From Symbiodinium kawagutii (lineage: Eukaryota; Sar; Dinophyceae; Suessiales; Symbiodiniaceae), in contig VSDK01012768.1 in assembly GCA_009767595.1 (NCBI GenBank), positions 178,485 through 242,484 on the forward strand: 64,000 nucleotides of DNA. The letters are read 5' to 3'. A model generated the notes under the pieces. The model was not told the DNA's origin and did no database searches. It saw only the letters and a list, made by a program, of their open reading frames with translations. A program made the translations under genes and the position numbers. Positions 1 to 11,394 of this stretch are shown one piece after another. The first letter of the stretch is position 1. Each line of letters begins with the position of its first letter.

Positions 1-2593
1 ACTAACCATTCATTTGTTTGTTTAACGATAACATCATTAACCCATTAACCATTGATATCCATTGATAAAAATCATTAAGTAACCACTGATTACTAATGGT
101 AATCCAGGATTAATAAACCCCTGGTTGTTTGATTGGGGGGGTTACCATTCTAATGGAAAACCAAGGCTTTTAGGGGATTCCCCCTACTAATCAACCAGGG
201 GTTTATTAATCCTGGGTAGCCACTAACCGTTGATATCCATTGATCACCTGAAGCATTGCCCAAGGCATTGCGCCTCAGCGGCTTTCTGTCCACTGCTCTG
301 CTTCACCCTGGCATGGCCCCAAGCCTCGCAGCCGCGCGCCCGAACATCAGCTGTCGCAACGCGCCACGCGAGATTGGCGATGAGATCTTGGTTGATGATG
401 ATTAATGGTTGGTTGATGTAGGTTGATGTTAGATGGTTATAGTTGATGGCTGATGATGTGGTGATCAAAATTGTGAGAGGATGTGAAAGGCTGATGGGAG
501 TTGATGTTTTAATTGACCGGTGCTTGTGACGAACTGAATTCAATAGTTGCTATTGTCGAAGCACTACTGAGTTGGTTGTTGGGAAGTGGCCCTCATGCTG
601 TCACCAGTCCAAGGTTTCTTGGATCAGCATTCATGCTTCAATGTTGCTTAACGATGCTTGCATATATAAACCATCAGAACTGTTGCATATCAACCAACTC
701 TGCATAAGCCCGAACAAAGGAAAATGAATCTTCCAGGATCAACCTCAAACACAAACGGCCGGACCGAGACTATACCAATGGGAAGCTGGGACTCCACCCG
801 TGACTGCCCAAAAGGGTGAGTTTTTATCAATCGAAGTTGCAAGGACCTCGCATGTAGTGGTTGACCATGATTGCAGTTCGTTGCCACGCCATTGATTCTT
901 GCCATAAGTACGGGATTTTAATAGATCCAAAGACTTGGTGAAGCCGCTGTTGCTGGTGATGTACCATTAAGCAACCATTGTGCGATATCGATTTCAGCCA
1001 CCGGTAGACCAGTGGCAACCACCAGTAGAGCTATGTAAACCAGGGAACTGACACGGCAAAGGCGAAGCCCATCTGAGGCATAGCCCCAGGCCAGCCCACC
1101 CACTCGCAATGGTTGCACAACGGCTGGTGCATGGTTGACCCTGTCCTTGATACATTTGATACTCTCTATTGCATCTTATTGCAAATGGGAAGCTGGTGAT
1201 GGCTGATTTGGCACAATGAACTATTGAGCCAATTGATTGCGAATGGGTAATTAGCCAATGGCTATGGCTGATCACTGGTGTTACCCTTGGTTATGGCAAT
1301 GGTCGTCACTCTTGGATCGCGAACGGCTTGCTCCACCTCAACATCTTCGTCGTACATTCTGCTGATCGCCAATGGGTACGCTTTCGCCACCACGGGCTCG
1401 CGTCACCTCCCAAGCCGCGAAACTCGAGTCCCAGGACTGAGCTGATGACTGAGCTGATTCGCAGCTGGTGACTCTATGAGCTTGACAAAAATCATCAACC
1501 AAGCCCTGATTCAGAGTGTAGATTGGTCAAGCTCATAGTATGAAAATATAGAAATTGACAAAAATAGAACAAGCTCTACAGTATATTGTCAATAAAGAAA
1601 AACATACTGTGGATTGACCAATATATTGTGTTGCTTGATCAACCAATTGCTGCCACAATTACCAAGTCATTAGCCATTGATTCAGGATTGATGGAACAAA
1701 TTTCACCCTGGTCAAACCAATACGCAAATGCAATGTATAATTCAAGTGTGAAAACTGTGAAAGGGAATGAATGTCAGCAGAAAATAATGAGAGTTGGATA
1801 CAAGCAACACATCCAATCAGCGAAGCCTCAAGAGAGGATGAACAAACCTTGGGTGAATGAACTGGCAAGCTGAAACTTTAGTGAAGGCAAATTTACCTGT
1901 CACATCCTTTCACTTGAATGTGGAAGGCAAATTTGAGGAATACCATTTATATCCATTGATCAACCACTTAACCACTACTTAACCACTTACTCACCAATTT
2001 ACCAAGGCATTTCATAAAGTCAACTCCTGGGCATTGCACAATGCACGGCACTGTTGGTCACATGTCGCATGCCTGAGCTCTAGGAGTTCACCGCGATCAT
2101 CGGAGGCACCGCAAATCAATGGGGTCAATGGGTCAGTCATTCACCAAAATCAGCACGTTTACCTACAGTGCTGATTATCAAATACTAACTATCAATTGGA
2201 ATCATATCAATCAAGTCCTTTCAACAAATCATTCCTTGAATAGGCTAAAATAGGCTAAATTAATTAATCATTGATACATATGGAAGTTTACCACGAAAAA
2301 ACGTATTGAAAGAACAGGCATAATGGAAACCATGGCTAATCAATAAACAACAAATGTGGTTGAAGTCGAAATCATGATGAAACCATGCTTTTTCATCTCA
2401 ACGAATACGGTTCCATCCTCCTGGCAAGAACTTCCAGATCTTCCAGGTTCGGTACCTCGGGTGGACAAGCAAAAAGTTCCAGCAAATACAATACACACGG
2501 AAGAAACAAACACCCAACTGTTAAAAAACTATGACTGATTAAGTTTCTTCAACTATAACTATATCTAGAGTTATCAATGTGTGCTCTCTATAC
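1..2593. other. Intergenic or intronic DNA, no supported gene
   Basis: I see no convincing exon here. The sequence is AT-rich and built from recurring short words such as TTAACCATT, CCATTGAT and their complements. Open frames are short and show no recognisable protein. Confidence 0.6.
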
Positions 2594-2950
2594 CTATCAA
2601 TTTAGCCCCCCCTGCCCAGCCCACCCTCTCATGAACCGGCCACTCCTCTTGCATCTCGGCCCTGGTCACCAGATCGTCATGTGAAGAGTTGCTTGACTTG
2701 GAAGGTGTTCGTAGTCTTGCTGAAGAGTTGTCTTCGCTGACCCGAATAACGATCAGAATCTTCAAATCATCACGGCCGTCAGGCCCTGTGGATTCTTGTT
2801 GCCGTTCTCCAAAGAATGGATCTACTACAGAGATCCTGACACCGCCCAACAAAGGAACACCAACATGTTTCTCCTTGCGTTTCCTCCGTTTCCGCCGAGT
2901 CGGACAAGGTGTGACTACGACTGTCTCAAATGTGGTCACCCTTGTGGTCC
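2594..2950 (-). CDS. Candidate internal exon of an unrecognised basic protein
   Basis: A 357-nt frame open on the minus strand is flanked by a good acceptor (AAAATTTTAG at its 5' side) and a good donor (GATAG/GTATAG at its 3' side). It would encode about 119 residues with a strongly basic stretch near the start (RRKRRKRKEK), a hydrophobic segment (VGVPLLGGVRISVVDPFF) and a Ser-rich tail (RTPSKSSNSSHDD). I do not recognise a family. The basic stretch could be a nuclear localisation signal, which is inference. Neighbouring exons of the same gene were not found with confidence. Confidence 0.45.
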
Positions 2951-5900
2951 CTAAAATTTTGTGAGACTCCAGAAGTGAGCCAAACAGCCGCAAAAGCGAG
3001 ATTCCCTGGTAGACAAGGCAGGAAATCGGCAGGCGTGCTACCAAATCTCACCAAGTGATGAGACACACCGAAAACAAAACCATCTGTGCCCATGTTTGGA
3101 AACACTGAGCCATGTACAAATGTGCAAATCTCACTGATTAATGCAAGGAGGCCTTCAACGACACCTATACATTGCTGGCATACCCTATGGGATGACACAC
3201 CCTCACCGTTTCTGATTGGCCACGGAGTAGTGTGGGTGCGGATAGCGCTCGAAAGGGGTATCATTTTCAGATCCAACTGCAATGTGATTGGAAACCCATC
3301 TTACCAACTAGGGGGAAACAAAGAAACTATGGCAGCCGCGTTTCGCTGGGTTGCCATGAAGGCCCTTGGGATGGGGATATGTTTCTCCACCTTGTCCAGG
3401 GTGATTTGCATATTGTTGCTTGGTGGTCATCCAAAGGCCAAAATATGCCCTTTGCATGGGGAGTTGCAAAGCTCAAATTACAGCAAGCAAACAATTTCCA
3501 GCACTAGTAAACCCTAATCATACCTGAAAAGCAAACCCTGAACCTCATGTTCACAAAATGATTGACGCTGTTGTTGAGTGAGAGGTTCCACGAAGTTCCA
3601 CGTTGCAGCTGATCCAACGCACTACACCAAGCCTGAACATTTCTATATTGGACCATGGCGAGGGTTCCAAGTTCTCAAGGCAAACCTTTGGGGGATGTTT
3701 TTGAGGCTAGCCGCCATGGCTAGCCCCGTCTTGGACATGACCATATTTTGGGATCATGATGCTCTCATGGGATTTCTTGTTGACGAGCTTGATTGTTGCA
3801 TTCGCAGCAGTGAAGTCATGTTTTGCCCAATTTTATGTTTTATTGCCAAGAATACTCAGATAGGCTTTTGTATACAAAGACAGCACCTCATAAGTTTGTG
3901 GCGATAGCTGCTGCTTGCTTTTGCAGGATGCCACAAGCAAAACCTATCCTCCCCTACACTTCGGCTTTGTTGAGCATTATTGCTCCTCGAAAATGGCTTA
4001 CTAATCTTGCTTCTCCGGCTGGTATGTGGTTGAAACCACTTGGGGCAGTCTTATTCAAGTGCCACATAGTTTCACACTACGGTAATAATCAAATATATCA
4101 TCCCACATTCAAATGTATCTGAACAAGCGACCCCAAGACTACCAGCAGGGAACTTACCAATCCGCAGCTGGATGTCCCAAGAGGTCGGATCCCAAGGTCC
4201 AATAAACTATGAACCAGCGATCAACCATCATGATCAAATGGAGCTGAACAGCAGTCGCTATCCGACATCGAACTGCTTTTCTTGATCCGTGTGACACGCT
4301 TCGATGGTAAGTTGCAGCACTGCGCGGACTGCAGGAAAAATGAGGAGGTTTGAGCATGATGGTAAAAGCATGGGTAAATGGATGGGAACCCCTCATACTG
4401 GTAAGCATCTAAAAAGCTGTTTTGATGATGCTATGTGATGCCAACTGATGGTACATTACTGGAATGATGCTCAATGATGCTTGAAAGGGGACTGCTGTCG
4501 GTTCGCCATGGTGAATGTTGTTTGACGATGACTGCAAAGGGCTACAACAAGCTGAAACCATAGACTTGCTTATCACCTGTTCATGGCACCTTTTACTATG
4601 AACAAGCCTGGGCAGCACCAAAGTAATTAGCCAAAACATGAGTACGAATGTGAGAAGGATCTCGCCCTACAAATGCAAATGGCATTGCACATGTTGGAAA
4701 ACACCAGCCAAATCGTGCTGATAGCTGCGGTTATCGAAGTGGGCATTTGTTTGTAGTGGACTGGCCCAATCCTGTGGCCATCAATGGTGGTCAATTGCTC
4801 AAAGATAGGCCTCAACTGGACGTCGAATGGTGCTACCTTTTCAAGGTTACCCTTAAGCAAGCCCCAAAGGCAAAATCAAGTTATGTCGCTCTTGGATCAC
4901 TAGTTGTTGAGAGCTGCATCAATGTCTATAGCGACATCATTATGCGAGTTTGTGTCATGCTCTGACAATGTCCATCAGGAATAGTCGTTACAGTACTGTT
5001 CAGTTTCCGTATATTTGGCGATACTATCTCACACTGATCACATCCACCACAATGTCAGTGAGTCACCATTGCTACTATTTTTCATGGTTGGCAATAGTTG
5101 GTCTTGGTATCCTGGTCAGCCTGCTAAAGTTGTTAGCAAAGACTCGTATGCATATCTAAATGCAATATCATAGCATCAAAACCCATATAGATCCATATAG
5201 TTGGTGTTGATTCTACAGTGTTCCCTATAGAGCTAAAATCAAAAACAAAAGAAAACAAACAATTGCTGACGATTTCAATAATCACTGACTACTTTAATTG
5301 TTGCTGACTATAATGCAAACCAACTAGTATAGTAACTAACCAACGATAAATGTAGTCAAAACCAACTAGTAACTAGTATAGTTCGAGCAAGCTAACCAAA
5401 ACCAAGCAATTCAGCAATGCTTGACATGGCCTGGGGCCCCCATAGTTCACTGTGTTGCCGCAGAGGTGCCAACCAGCTGCCATGGTTGGCAAGCTATGGA
5501 ATGGTGAGGGCGCACTCGTCATGGACAAACCCACATAGTTTTCCATGTTAGAAGTACATGTGGTCATAATATGTTCATGATTTCATCATATGAATTACGG
5601 GTTTGACTATTTTTAAACGCCCCACACTGACAACCAACGACTGAAGCTCTAACATGATGAGAGATGGTAAGCCCAAAGTCACAGAATGCAACGCATGGAA
5701 AGCAATATGACTGTGTATCTGGTTCTCATGAAATACCTGTGGTGTGGCAGAATGCGACAAATATCAATCGTTGCAGCTAGTTCAGCCAGCAAACATGAGT
5801 CAAATTGCCGTAATGGAAGATCAAGTATCGCACTCATAGGATGATCTACAGTACTAGCCGTTGAACTGATCATCGTAATTGATGGTGGTCTATTGAGTCT

Positions 5901-5958
5901 ATTGAGTCTATTGGCTGAATAAGGCCTTTCTGCAGTGGATCTCCCACCAACATTTAAC
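2951..5958. other. Mostly non-coding; weak plus-strand coding-like patches
   Basis: Between 3086 and 4122 the plus strand has overlapping open frames with mildly coding-like translations, for example around 3300-3510 and 3580-3900. The frames compete, no clear splice pattern emerges and no domain is recognised, so no gene is called. From 4150 to 5950 only short frames and simple AT-rich sequence are seen. Confidence 0.45.
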
Positions 5959-6062
5959 CAGAGTCCATCCAAGCATTCACTGCGCTGCGCAGTGTGGCTT
6001 GGTGCCACTGCCAAAACTGACCACGAGCTTCCTTCGGAAGCGCGGCTTCTACGCCGCATGGT
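5959..6062 (-). CDS. Candidate short exon, unrecognised
   Basis: The minus strand reads about 35 residues containing VEAALPKEARGQFWQWHQ and LRSAVNAWMDSG, followed by a candidate donor (CTCTG/GTTAAA). Local GC content and codon choice are clearly above the AT-rich surroundings. The 5' end of the exon is not certain and no family is recognised. Confidence 0.35.
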
Positions 6063-6632
6063 GATGCATGCTGCTATTATTGGCTCGTCCGCGAAATGGC
6101 GTCAAAACTGTTAGCAACCAAAAAGCAAATATGATGCTTCAACATTCAGAATGTTTCACTCGCTTTGCAAATACGAACATGTCATCACGCATCATTGATC
6201 AACAAATCAATAAGGAAGCATTCATCAACAATCAGTAAATTACGAATCACCAACCATGAATCTACCATGAACATCCATCAACGAACGTAGCAAAATAGGC
6301 TCGAAACATGTGCTGTTCGAACCAATGCGGACCCGTTCATACGTCCAAGCTTTGGAATTTTAGAAACATCCCGCAGTGGAAATCCAGTGCCTTGTCAAGA
6401 TCCGAAGGCCCAAAGTAAACAAAACGGTGATAATTGAAACTAAATCTCGAAACTAACAAAAAAGAAAAAAACATGTGAAAAACAAATGCTAGTGTACTTT
6501 ATTATACTATACCAAAATAAACTAAACTATACGATACTAGTCTATACTATCCTATACCATGCGATACGGTACGATGCGATACTATACTCTATTATACAAT
6601 GCTATGCCTATCCTCCCAAAACTATCTGACAC

Positions 6633-6839
6633 ATGTGGTGCACGTTTGATCGCCAAGCGCTGACATCAAGAGGGAGCTCGGGGCTCAGCCTGGAGCCGGT
6701 CCATGATGTCGCCCACATGTACCGAGTGATTTTGTTCATGGACTGTTCTCAACACGCATCGTTTGTATTGCCACACTCTGGTGAACTCACCTGGCAGAAA
6801 ATCCGTTGGAAAATCCGTTGGAAAATCCACCACTTGTAG
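6633..6839 (+). CDS. Candidate exon, unrecognised
   Basis: The frame is open for 68 codons from an ATG and is more GC-rich than its flanks. It contains GSSGLSLEPVHDVAHMYRV and a tandem duplication of AAATCCGTTGG near its end, giving repeated KIRWKIRWKI. No splice sites could be fixed and no family was recognised. It could be chance. Confidence 0.25.
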   Translation: MWCTFDRQALTSRGSSGLSLEPVHDVAHMYRVILFMDCSQHASFVLPHSGELTWQKIRWKIRWKIHHL

Positions 6840-7952
6840 CGTCGCTGGTTTACCTATTTCTCACCTGGTGATGTTTAGCTTCCAGGTGAGGAACTGCCAG
6901 AGTGGATGGCACGCATGGTTGACGATTGATGGTTGTTCATGCTGCTTTCGAGGATGGTTGAGGGGTTCTATGGCTCTGGATGGTGGTTGTAGCCTCCTAT
7001 CTCCTACTTGTGATCTGATTCTCCATTATATCCTTGTTACCACTGGTTGACAATAACCACCAAGGTAAATCAACAAGTTGGTATCAACTTAGTTAGCCTG
7101 CTACTATCAACCACTTGATTTGCCCAAATCCAATGAGTGTTCGACCAGGCCACTGGTTAGAAATTAGTGTTTCCTAGTAGCATCTTATTGTGCTCCCGCC
7201 TGAGCATTTCCAAGCTGCTGTCATATGGCCGGTTTGTCCTGAGTTGCCAGCTGCTGGCAAGAACTAAATGGCCGTGTCATGCTTCACACCGTACTAGTGT
7301 TGAATACTGAATGGTGATGGCTTTGTAGAAATAGATCATACATGTGCGATCAAAGATGCTAGTTGAGAGCAGTGGTATCTATATATATATATATATGTAA
7401 ATATCAAAACAATACCAGGATATAACGGAATAACTGTGATACTCTATAGTAATTGGCTTATGTTGGCTTCAGGGATCACCACCCAGCTTCTTGCTGCTTT
7501 CTGTTGGGCAGCCAGCAAGAAGTATCTGGGTGGAGGTAAAACATTTTCTGGCTGCGCTCATGGTTCATAAAGTGTGATTTGCCTCAGTGTGACGTTTGTC
7601 GGTTGATTATTTACTGCTTTCTATTGCTCAATGATGCTGAAAAATGGTCAGTTGTGGTTCATGGTTCAATGGTATCTATTGCTTGGCCATGGTTCTTGCT
7701 GTTTGGCGATGATGGATGATTCATGGTCAAACAACATGTTTGAAACCGCCACTCCTGATGTGGGACGACCATGCAGCATAGGAAAGGTAGGAGACTCATC
7801 CACCTCAACATGGTTCGAGTGTAGATTTTATCGATAAGTCATGCTTAGCAATCTGCGTGCAATGATGGCTGATAATGGGTACAGTAGTGATACGTAGTAG
7901 CAATACTAGTGTTTGAACAACGACTTCTAGATAGTGGCCAAGAAATGCATAT
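6840..7952. other. No supported gene
   Basis: AT-rich sequence with TGATGGT-type words and a short TA microsatellite at 7381-7396. Nothing coding can be supported. Confidence 0.5.
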
Positions 7953-8054
7953 CTGGTTGGTGGTTTCAACTCCTGTGGCATGTTAGTCAACCAACCATTT
8001 GCTAATAATCACTGGGCAAAATTGAAAAAAAAACATGTCTGAAACTACCAACCA
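7953..8054. mobile_element. MITE, GGTTGGTGGTTTCAA family, copy 1
   Basis: The left end reads CTGGTTGGTGGTTTCAAC. The right end reads GAAACTACCAACCA, its imperfect reverse complement, about 100 bp away. The interior shares GTCAACCAACCA and a GGGAAAA-type stretch with copies at 47766, 60088, 56717, 60687 and 61061. There is no coding capacity, so it is a non-autonomous inverted-repeat element. Confidence 0.7.
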
Positions 8055-8363
8055 AATATGCATGGCAGTAGCAACCTAGCCCCAGGCTTCATGTGAGAGC
8101 GGACAGGCCGCCACTGTTGGAAAAAGCGACAGGGACGACAAAGACTTGGAGCTTACAGCGATCCAGCTGTCAGTAGTCCATTCTTGATGGGGAAAGACCT
8201 AGCAGCGCAATTTCTTTCCGTAAAATTACTTCTAGAAGTATAATTGTTACATAATTTTAATATATTAATGAAAACAACTAATAACTAATATATACTATAT
8301 AATGCAAATTGAGTATAAAGTCGATTTCCTTTGCCAAACTCGTCGTGTCTCAACCCGGGACAG

Positions 8364-8492
8364 GGGGAAACCCAGCAACTTCGCGCCATGGCACTACCAG
8401 CTCACTTCGATGGAGCCTTTGAGTCCCGACTCACCGTGGGGTATCGCCTCCTTCGCCATCCGGAGGCACTCCAAACAACTCAGGCACCATAG
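8364..8492 (+). CDS. Candidate terminal exon, unrecognised
   Basis: After a plausible acceptor (GGGACAG) the plus strand reads 42 codons to a TAG. The translation includes GETQQLRAMALPAHFDGAF and LTVGYRLLRHPEALQTTQ. GC content and codon choice look coding. No family is recognised and the upstream exons are not identified. Confidence 0.4.
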   Translation, partial: GETQQLRAMALPAHFDGAFESRLTVGYRLLRHPEALQTTQAP

Positions 8493-8701
8493 GATCTTTT
8501 GCTAAGGTCTTGCATCAACTGATCAATGTAGTGATTTCGAACCACTACACCATTCACATACATTGTAGTACCATGGGCCCCCAAAACCCTGAACAAGTAG
8601 ATTTTTAGCCCCCAAAAGATTCCAAAATACAGGGGTCTCTCTCTCTCTATAATTCCTATGAAAATGATGGTGTTAGGCTGTTTTGGGGGCCAAGGGTACT
8701 C

Positions 8702-8926
8702 ATGGCTTCATCGGCAACGGTGGCATTCTGCGTCTCAGCCGCGGTGAACGCAGGTCCTCACGGGAAGACGGCGCCAAGTGCCTGTGCATTAGCAACTCCT
8801 GGAGTTGGGTCCCTTGCTGAGTCCGGGAGAGGCCACGACATGACACCCATGGCCCATGGTGCGAACCCATCAACCCAACAGGACCCAACAGGACCCAACA
8901 GGACCCAACTCTTCAGGTTGGTCTAA
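8702..8926 (+). CDS. Weak exon candidate
   Basis: A GC-rich patch is open in several frames on both strands, so neither frame nor strand can be fixed. The plus-strand reading begins MASSATVAFCVSAAVNAG. It ends in a 10-bp tandem repeat (ACCCAACAGG, 8873-8910). Confidence 0.2.
   Translation: MASSATVAFCVSAAVNAGPHGKTAPSACALATPGVGSLAESGRGHDMTPMAHGANPSTQQDPTGPNRTQLFRLV
8873..8910. repeat. Tandem repeat, 10-bp unit ACCCAACAGG
   Basis: About 3.8 perfect copies lie in tandem. Confidence 0.85.
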
Positions 8927-9110
8927 TGCGACTCAGGTCATGATGGAGGCAGGTGGTGCGCAAAGATCATGTGCAAAGGTTCGCCATGATCCCATCAGTT
9001 GGTGAGGCTTCTCATGGCTTCTCAATATGTGTCAACGTATTTCAGCAAGACCTGGGATCAACTGGTTTTTGCACCGAAAGATTTCACTGATTCAGTTGGA
9101 TACATCACAG

Positions 9111-9242
9111 CCACGGTGCTTTCACAAAGTTGCCCCGGCTTCAAATGTTCCATCACTGCTTCGACATGTCAGCTGTGGCGCTGTCATCACCGGCATATCC
9201 CTAGAGCTGTCTGCGATCATCCCAGTTCCCATCTTAACCAAG
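9111..9242 (+). CDS. Candidate internal exon, unrecognised
   Basis: The exon is exactly 44 codons in phase 0. An acceptor (ACATCACAG) precedes it and a donor (ACCAAG/GTATGG) follows it. The translation includes FHKVAPASNVPSLLRHVSCG and a hydrophobic stretch, AVITGISLELSAIIPVPIL, that could be a membrane segment. No family is recognised and partner exons were not found. Confidence 0.45.
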
Positions 9243-9797
9243 GTATGGCTAAGTTCAAAAGCCAAGTGCTATTCCATGCTATTCCCTTGAGGGCATGTTC
9301 ATGGGTAGGTAAGCCGAATGATGCCAAATGCATAGCATCTCATGAAGCGTGCAGCCTCACATGCACAGCCACAATGATCCAAACAAGAAAAGTTTCACTA
9401 CCCCGAGATCCTGCTTCAACTCCATGATGTGTCGGTTCATCAAAGCCTAGGCCCAGTCCCCTGTGACGGATGGGCAAAATACAGAAAGGCATCTACTAGG
9501 ATCATCATCTACTACCAGCAATCATGTCATGTGGTGCCAGTTTGCCAGCAAAGCATGTGATATAGTGTTGATTTCGTAAGCAGCTATTGACACTGAAGGA
9601 TTAATGCATGCATAGCAATGATTGATATGTGGAAAAAAAAAATCAAAAGATTGAACAGTTCGCTTTCTAAAGCACCATGGCTAATACTACGGCACTTCGC
9701 GGCATGAAACACCGGTATCCAATCATTGATTGACAACAAATCTATGGGGTACACCACTAATGGCTATACAGGAGATATAGGCTAGGTGTATCCTTGT
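9243..9797. other. No supported gene
   Basis: A plus-strand frame continues to 9427 but looks like intron read-through. The rest is simple AT-rich sequence. Confidence 0.45.
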
Positions 9798-9997
9798 TCC
9801 AACTGGTCGGTGGTTGTGACGCGAATGACAAATATTAATCAACCCACCATCTGAAAATTACTGCTAGGGAAAAGTGGAAGCTTACCAACATTATCCAACA
9901 TTGATTAACTAGTTGTGGTGATATTGTATTTTTTAGAAAAGCATTAATCAGCCAATAATAATTACTATAGGGAAAATGGAACATGCTTGAAACCACC
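9798..9997. mobile_element. Probable composite or decayed MITE of the GGTTGGTGG family
   Basis: AACTGGTCGGTGGTTG at the left and GCTTGAAACCACCAAGCAG at the right resemble the two ends of the 7953 element. The interior holds two GGGAAAA motifs and is about twice the usual length, suggesting a nested or fused copy. Confidence 0.45.
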
Positions 9998-10400
9998 AAG
10001 CAGTTGATGGTGCTGGTAGCCCAACGGCACAGAACTCAACCATTAGCCCCACCCACCTCGCGACGCGGCCGCTCTCCGTCCCAGTGGCCAAATCAACGTT
10101 ACGGGCCTGAAGAGATCGTTACGGACGCCGGTGGATTTTCGTTGCAAGCCGTGGGGCGGTGATGAAACATGTAGCGATAATTTACTAGTTGGTGGTTTCT
10201 CAAAATAGGAAACCCGAGAAAATGGTGGGTAATATTACGGGCAAACCCCCCAGTTTGCCCGCGCCTCTGTCGCTAGCGTCTTGGAACGTCAAAAAACATT
10301 GTTTTTTACCTGACAAAATGCACATGTGTGACGTGAAGCGTATCTTGACGTCGTGCGCAAGTCCTTGACCTCTGTTTTGCTTGCATTCTGGAGACATACA

Positions 10401-10618
10401 ACCCTAAAACCCTAAACCCTAAAACCCTAAAACAATAAGCCCTAAAACCCGAAACCATAAACCCTAAAAAGCTAAACCGTAAAGCCAAAAACCTAAAAAC
10501 CTTTGAGAAAAACGATAAAAACATGAAAACCATAAACCCTAAAACCCTAAAACCATAAACCCTAAAACCCTAAAACCATAAACCCTAAAAACCCTAAAAC
10601 TATAAACCATAAACTATT
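10401..10618. repeat. Interstitial telomere-like repeats (CCCTAAA)n
   Basis: Many degenerate copies of CCCTAAA and CCCTAAAA lie in one orientation, mixed with variants such as CCATAAA. TTTAGGG is the plant-type telomere repeat, which is also known in dinoflagellates. The decay shows this is an internal relic and not a chromosome end. Confidence 0.85.
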
Positions 10619-10671
10619 ACGGGCAAACCCCCCGTTCGCCCTGTGGGCGAACTTGGGGGTTTGCGCGTAAT
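10616..10671. repeat. Strong GC-rich hairpin
   Basis: The arms ATTACGGGCAAACCCCC and its near reverse complement enclose a second perfect stem, GTTCGCCC/GGGCGAAC, with a 3-nt loop. The hairpin forms the right arm of the structure around the telomere-like tract. Confidence 0.75.
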
Positions 10672-10808
10672 ATTACTATAAATGATTAGGAAAGGATGAA
10701 TTGCCGGCACCCCAATCTTAAGAAACCCTAGTTGGTATTTTTTTGGCACCAACTACCAATCAAACTAGTTGGTACCCTACTACAGTTCATCATTAAATGC
10801 GCGCTTAC

Positions 10809-11122
10809 CACTATGCCTTCACCAGGATGGCTGGTGGATACGGCGGCGGCTCCCAAGCGCGGCACCTGCCCCTTTAACTTGGCCACACCCTTGACCAGCT
10901 CATCCAAGGTGACAACCCTTGGGGCGTGGCGAAGCCGACCGGTGGTGCTCACGCTAGTGCCGCACAGAGATGGTGGGGATCGTGGGATCGGTGGGGGTGC
11001 CATGGGAATGACAAAAGGCTCAATTCCCATAAGGGAATGCAGTGACCCCAAGTCACCAGCTGTGTTCATCCCTTCTGGCATTGAGGAACCACCAAATGCG
11101 TAAGGCTTTTGACCAGCAAGAG
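10809..11122 (-). CDS. Internal exon of an unrecognised host protein
   Basis: The 314-nt exon has a pyrimidine-rich acceptor ending GTGCCAG and a near-consensus donor (ATAGTG/GTAAGC). The 104 encoded residues run through a Gly/Met-rich start (LAGQKPYAFGGSSMPEGM), a proline-rich linker (PMAPPPIPRSPPS) and a segment containing VVTLDELVKGVAKLKGQVP. High GC and clean splice sites make this one of the better host exons in the window. No family is recognised. It lies only about 150 bp outside the left end of the 18-kb element, so that element may sit in the adjoining intron. The exon at 29410-29589 has a different phase, so direct joining of the two is not supported. Confidence 0.55.
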
Positions 11123-11273
11123 CTGGCACAGCAGTAGGTCAAGATGGCCGAGACTCATACAAACCTGTCAGTTGTGCATTGCTTTGGCACTTACCTAGTG
11201 ATCATGGACAACTAACTGTTTTTTTTCCAGAAATGGCTGTGGGTATGGTTGGTCATGATAAGCCATTATGGAT

Positions 11274-11382
11274 GGTTAATACCTGAACATTCATTTTGAC
11301 CAAAAAAAAGTGCTCGCTTTTTTTTTGTTCGATTTCTTTTTTTGTGTTCGTTTCAGACCCCTCAACAAAAAAGTGTTCGAGG
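11274..11382. repeat. Left terminal inverted repeat and subterminal motifs
   Basis: GGTTAATACCTGAA (11274-11287) is followed after 13 nt by CAAAAAAAAGTGCTCG (11301-11316). A second A6-GTGTTCGAGG lies at 11367-11382. The outer and inner parts match the right end with no gap. Confidence 0.7.
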
Positions 11383-11394
11383 TAACTTGGGTCA

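Larger units (their letters stand above)
10230..10676. repeat. Inverted arms with TAATATTAC flanking a telomere-like tract
   Basis: The left arm (10230-10260) begins TAATATTACGGGCAAACC. The right arm (10646-10676) is its reverse complement with about three mismatches over 31 bp. Between them lie degenerate CCCTAAA repeats. The whole could be a small foldback element that captured, or was seeded by, telomeric repeat. Confidence 0.7.

Noticed and set aside
10230-10240. TAATATTAC as a rolling-circle origin of an endogenous CRESS-type virus
   Set aside because: The nonanucleotide lies in the outer part of the arms, not in the loop of a stem-loop, and no Rep-like protein is present. It more likely reflects the terminal sequence of a foldback element.
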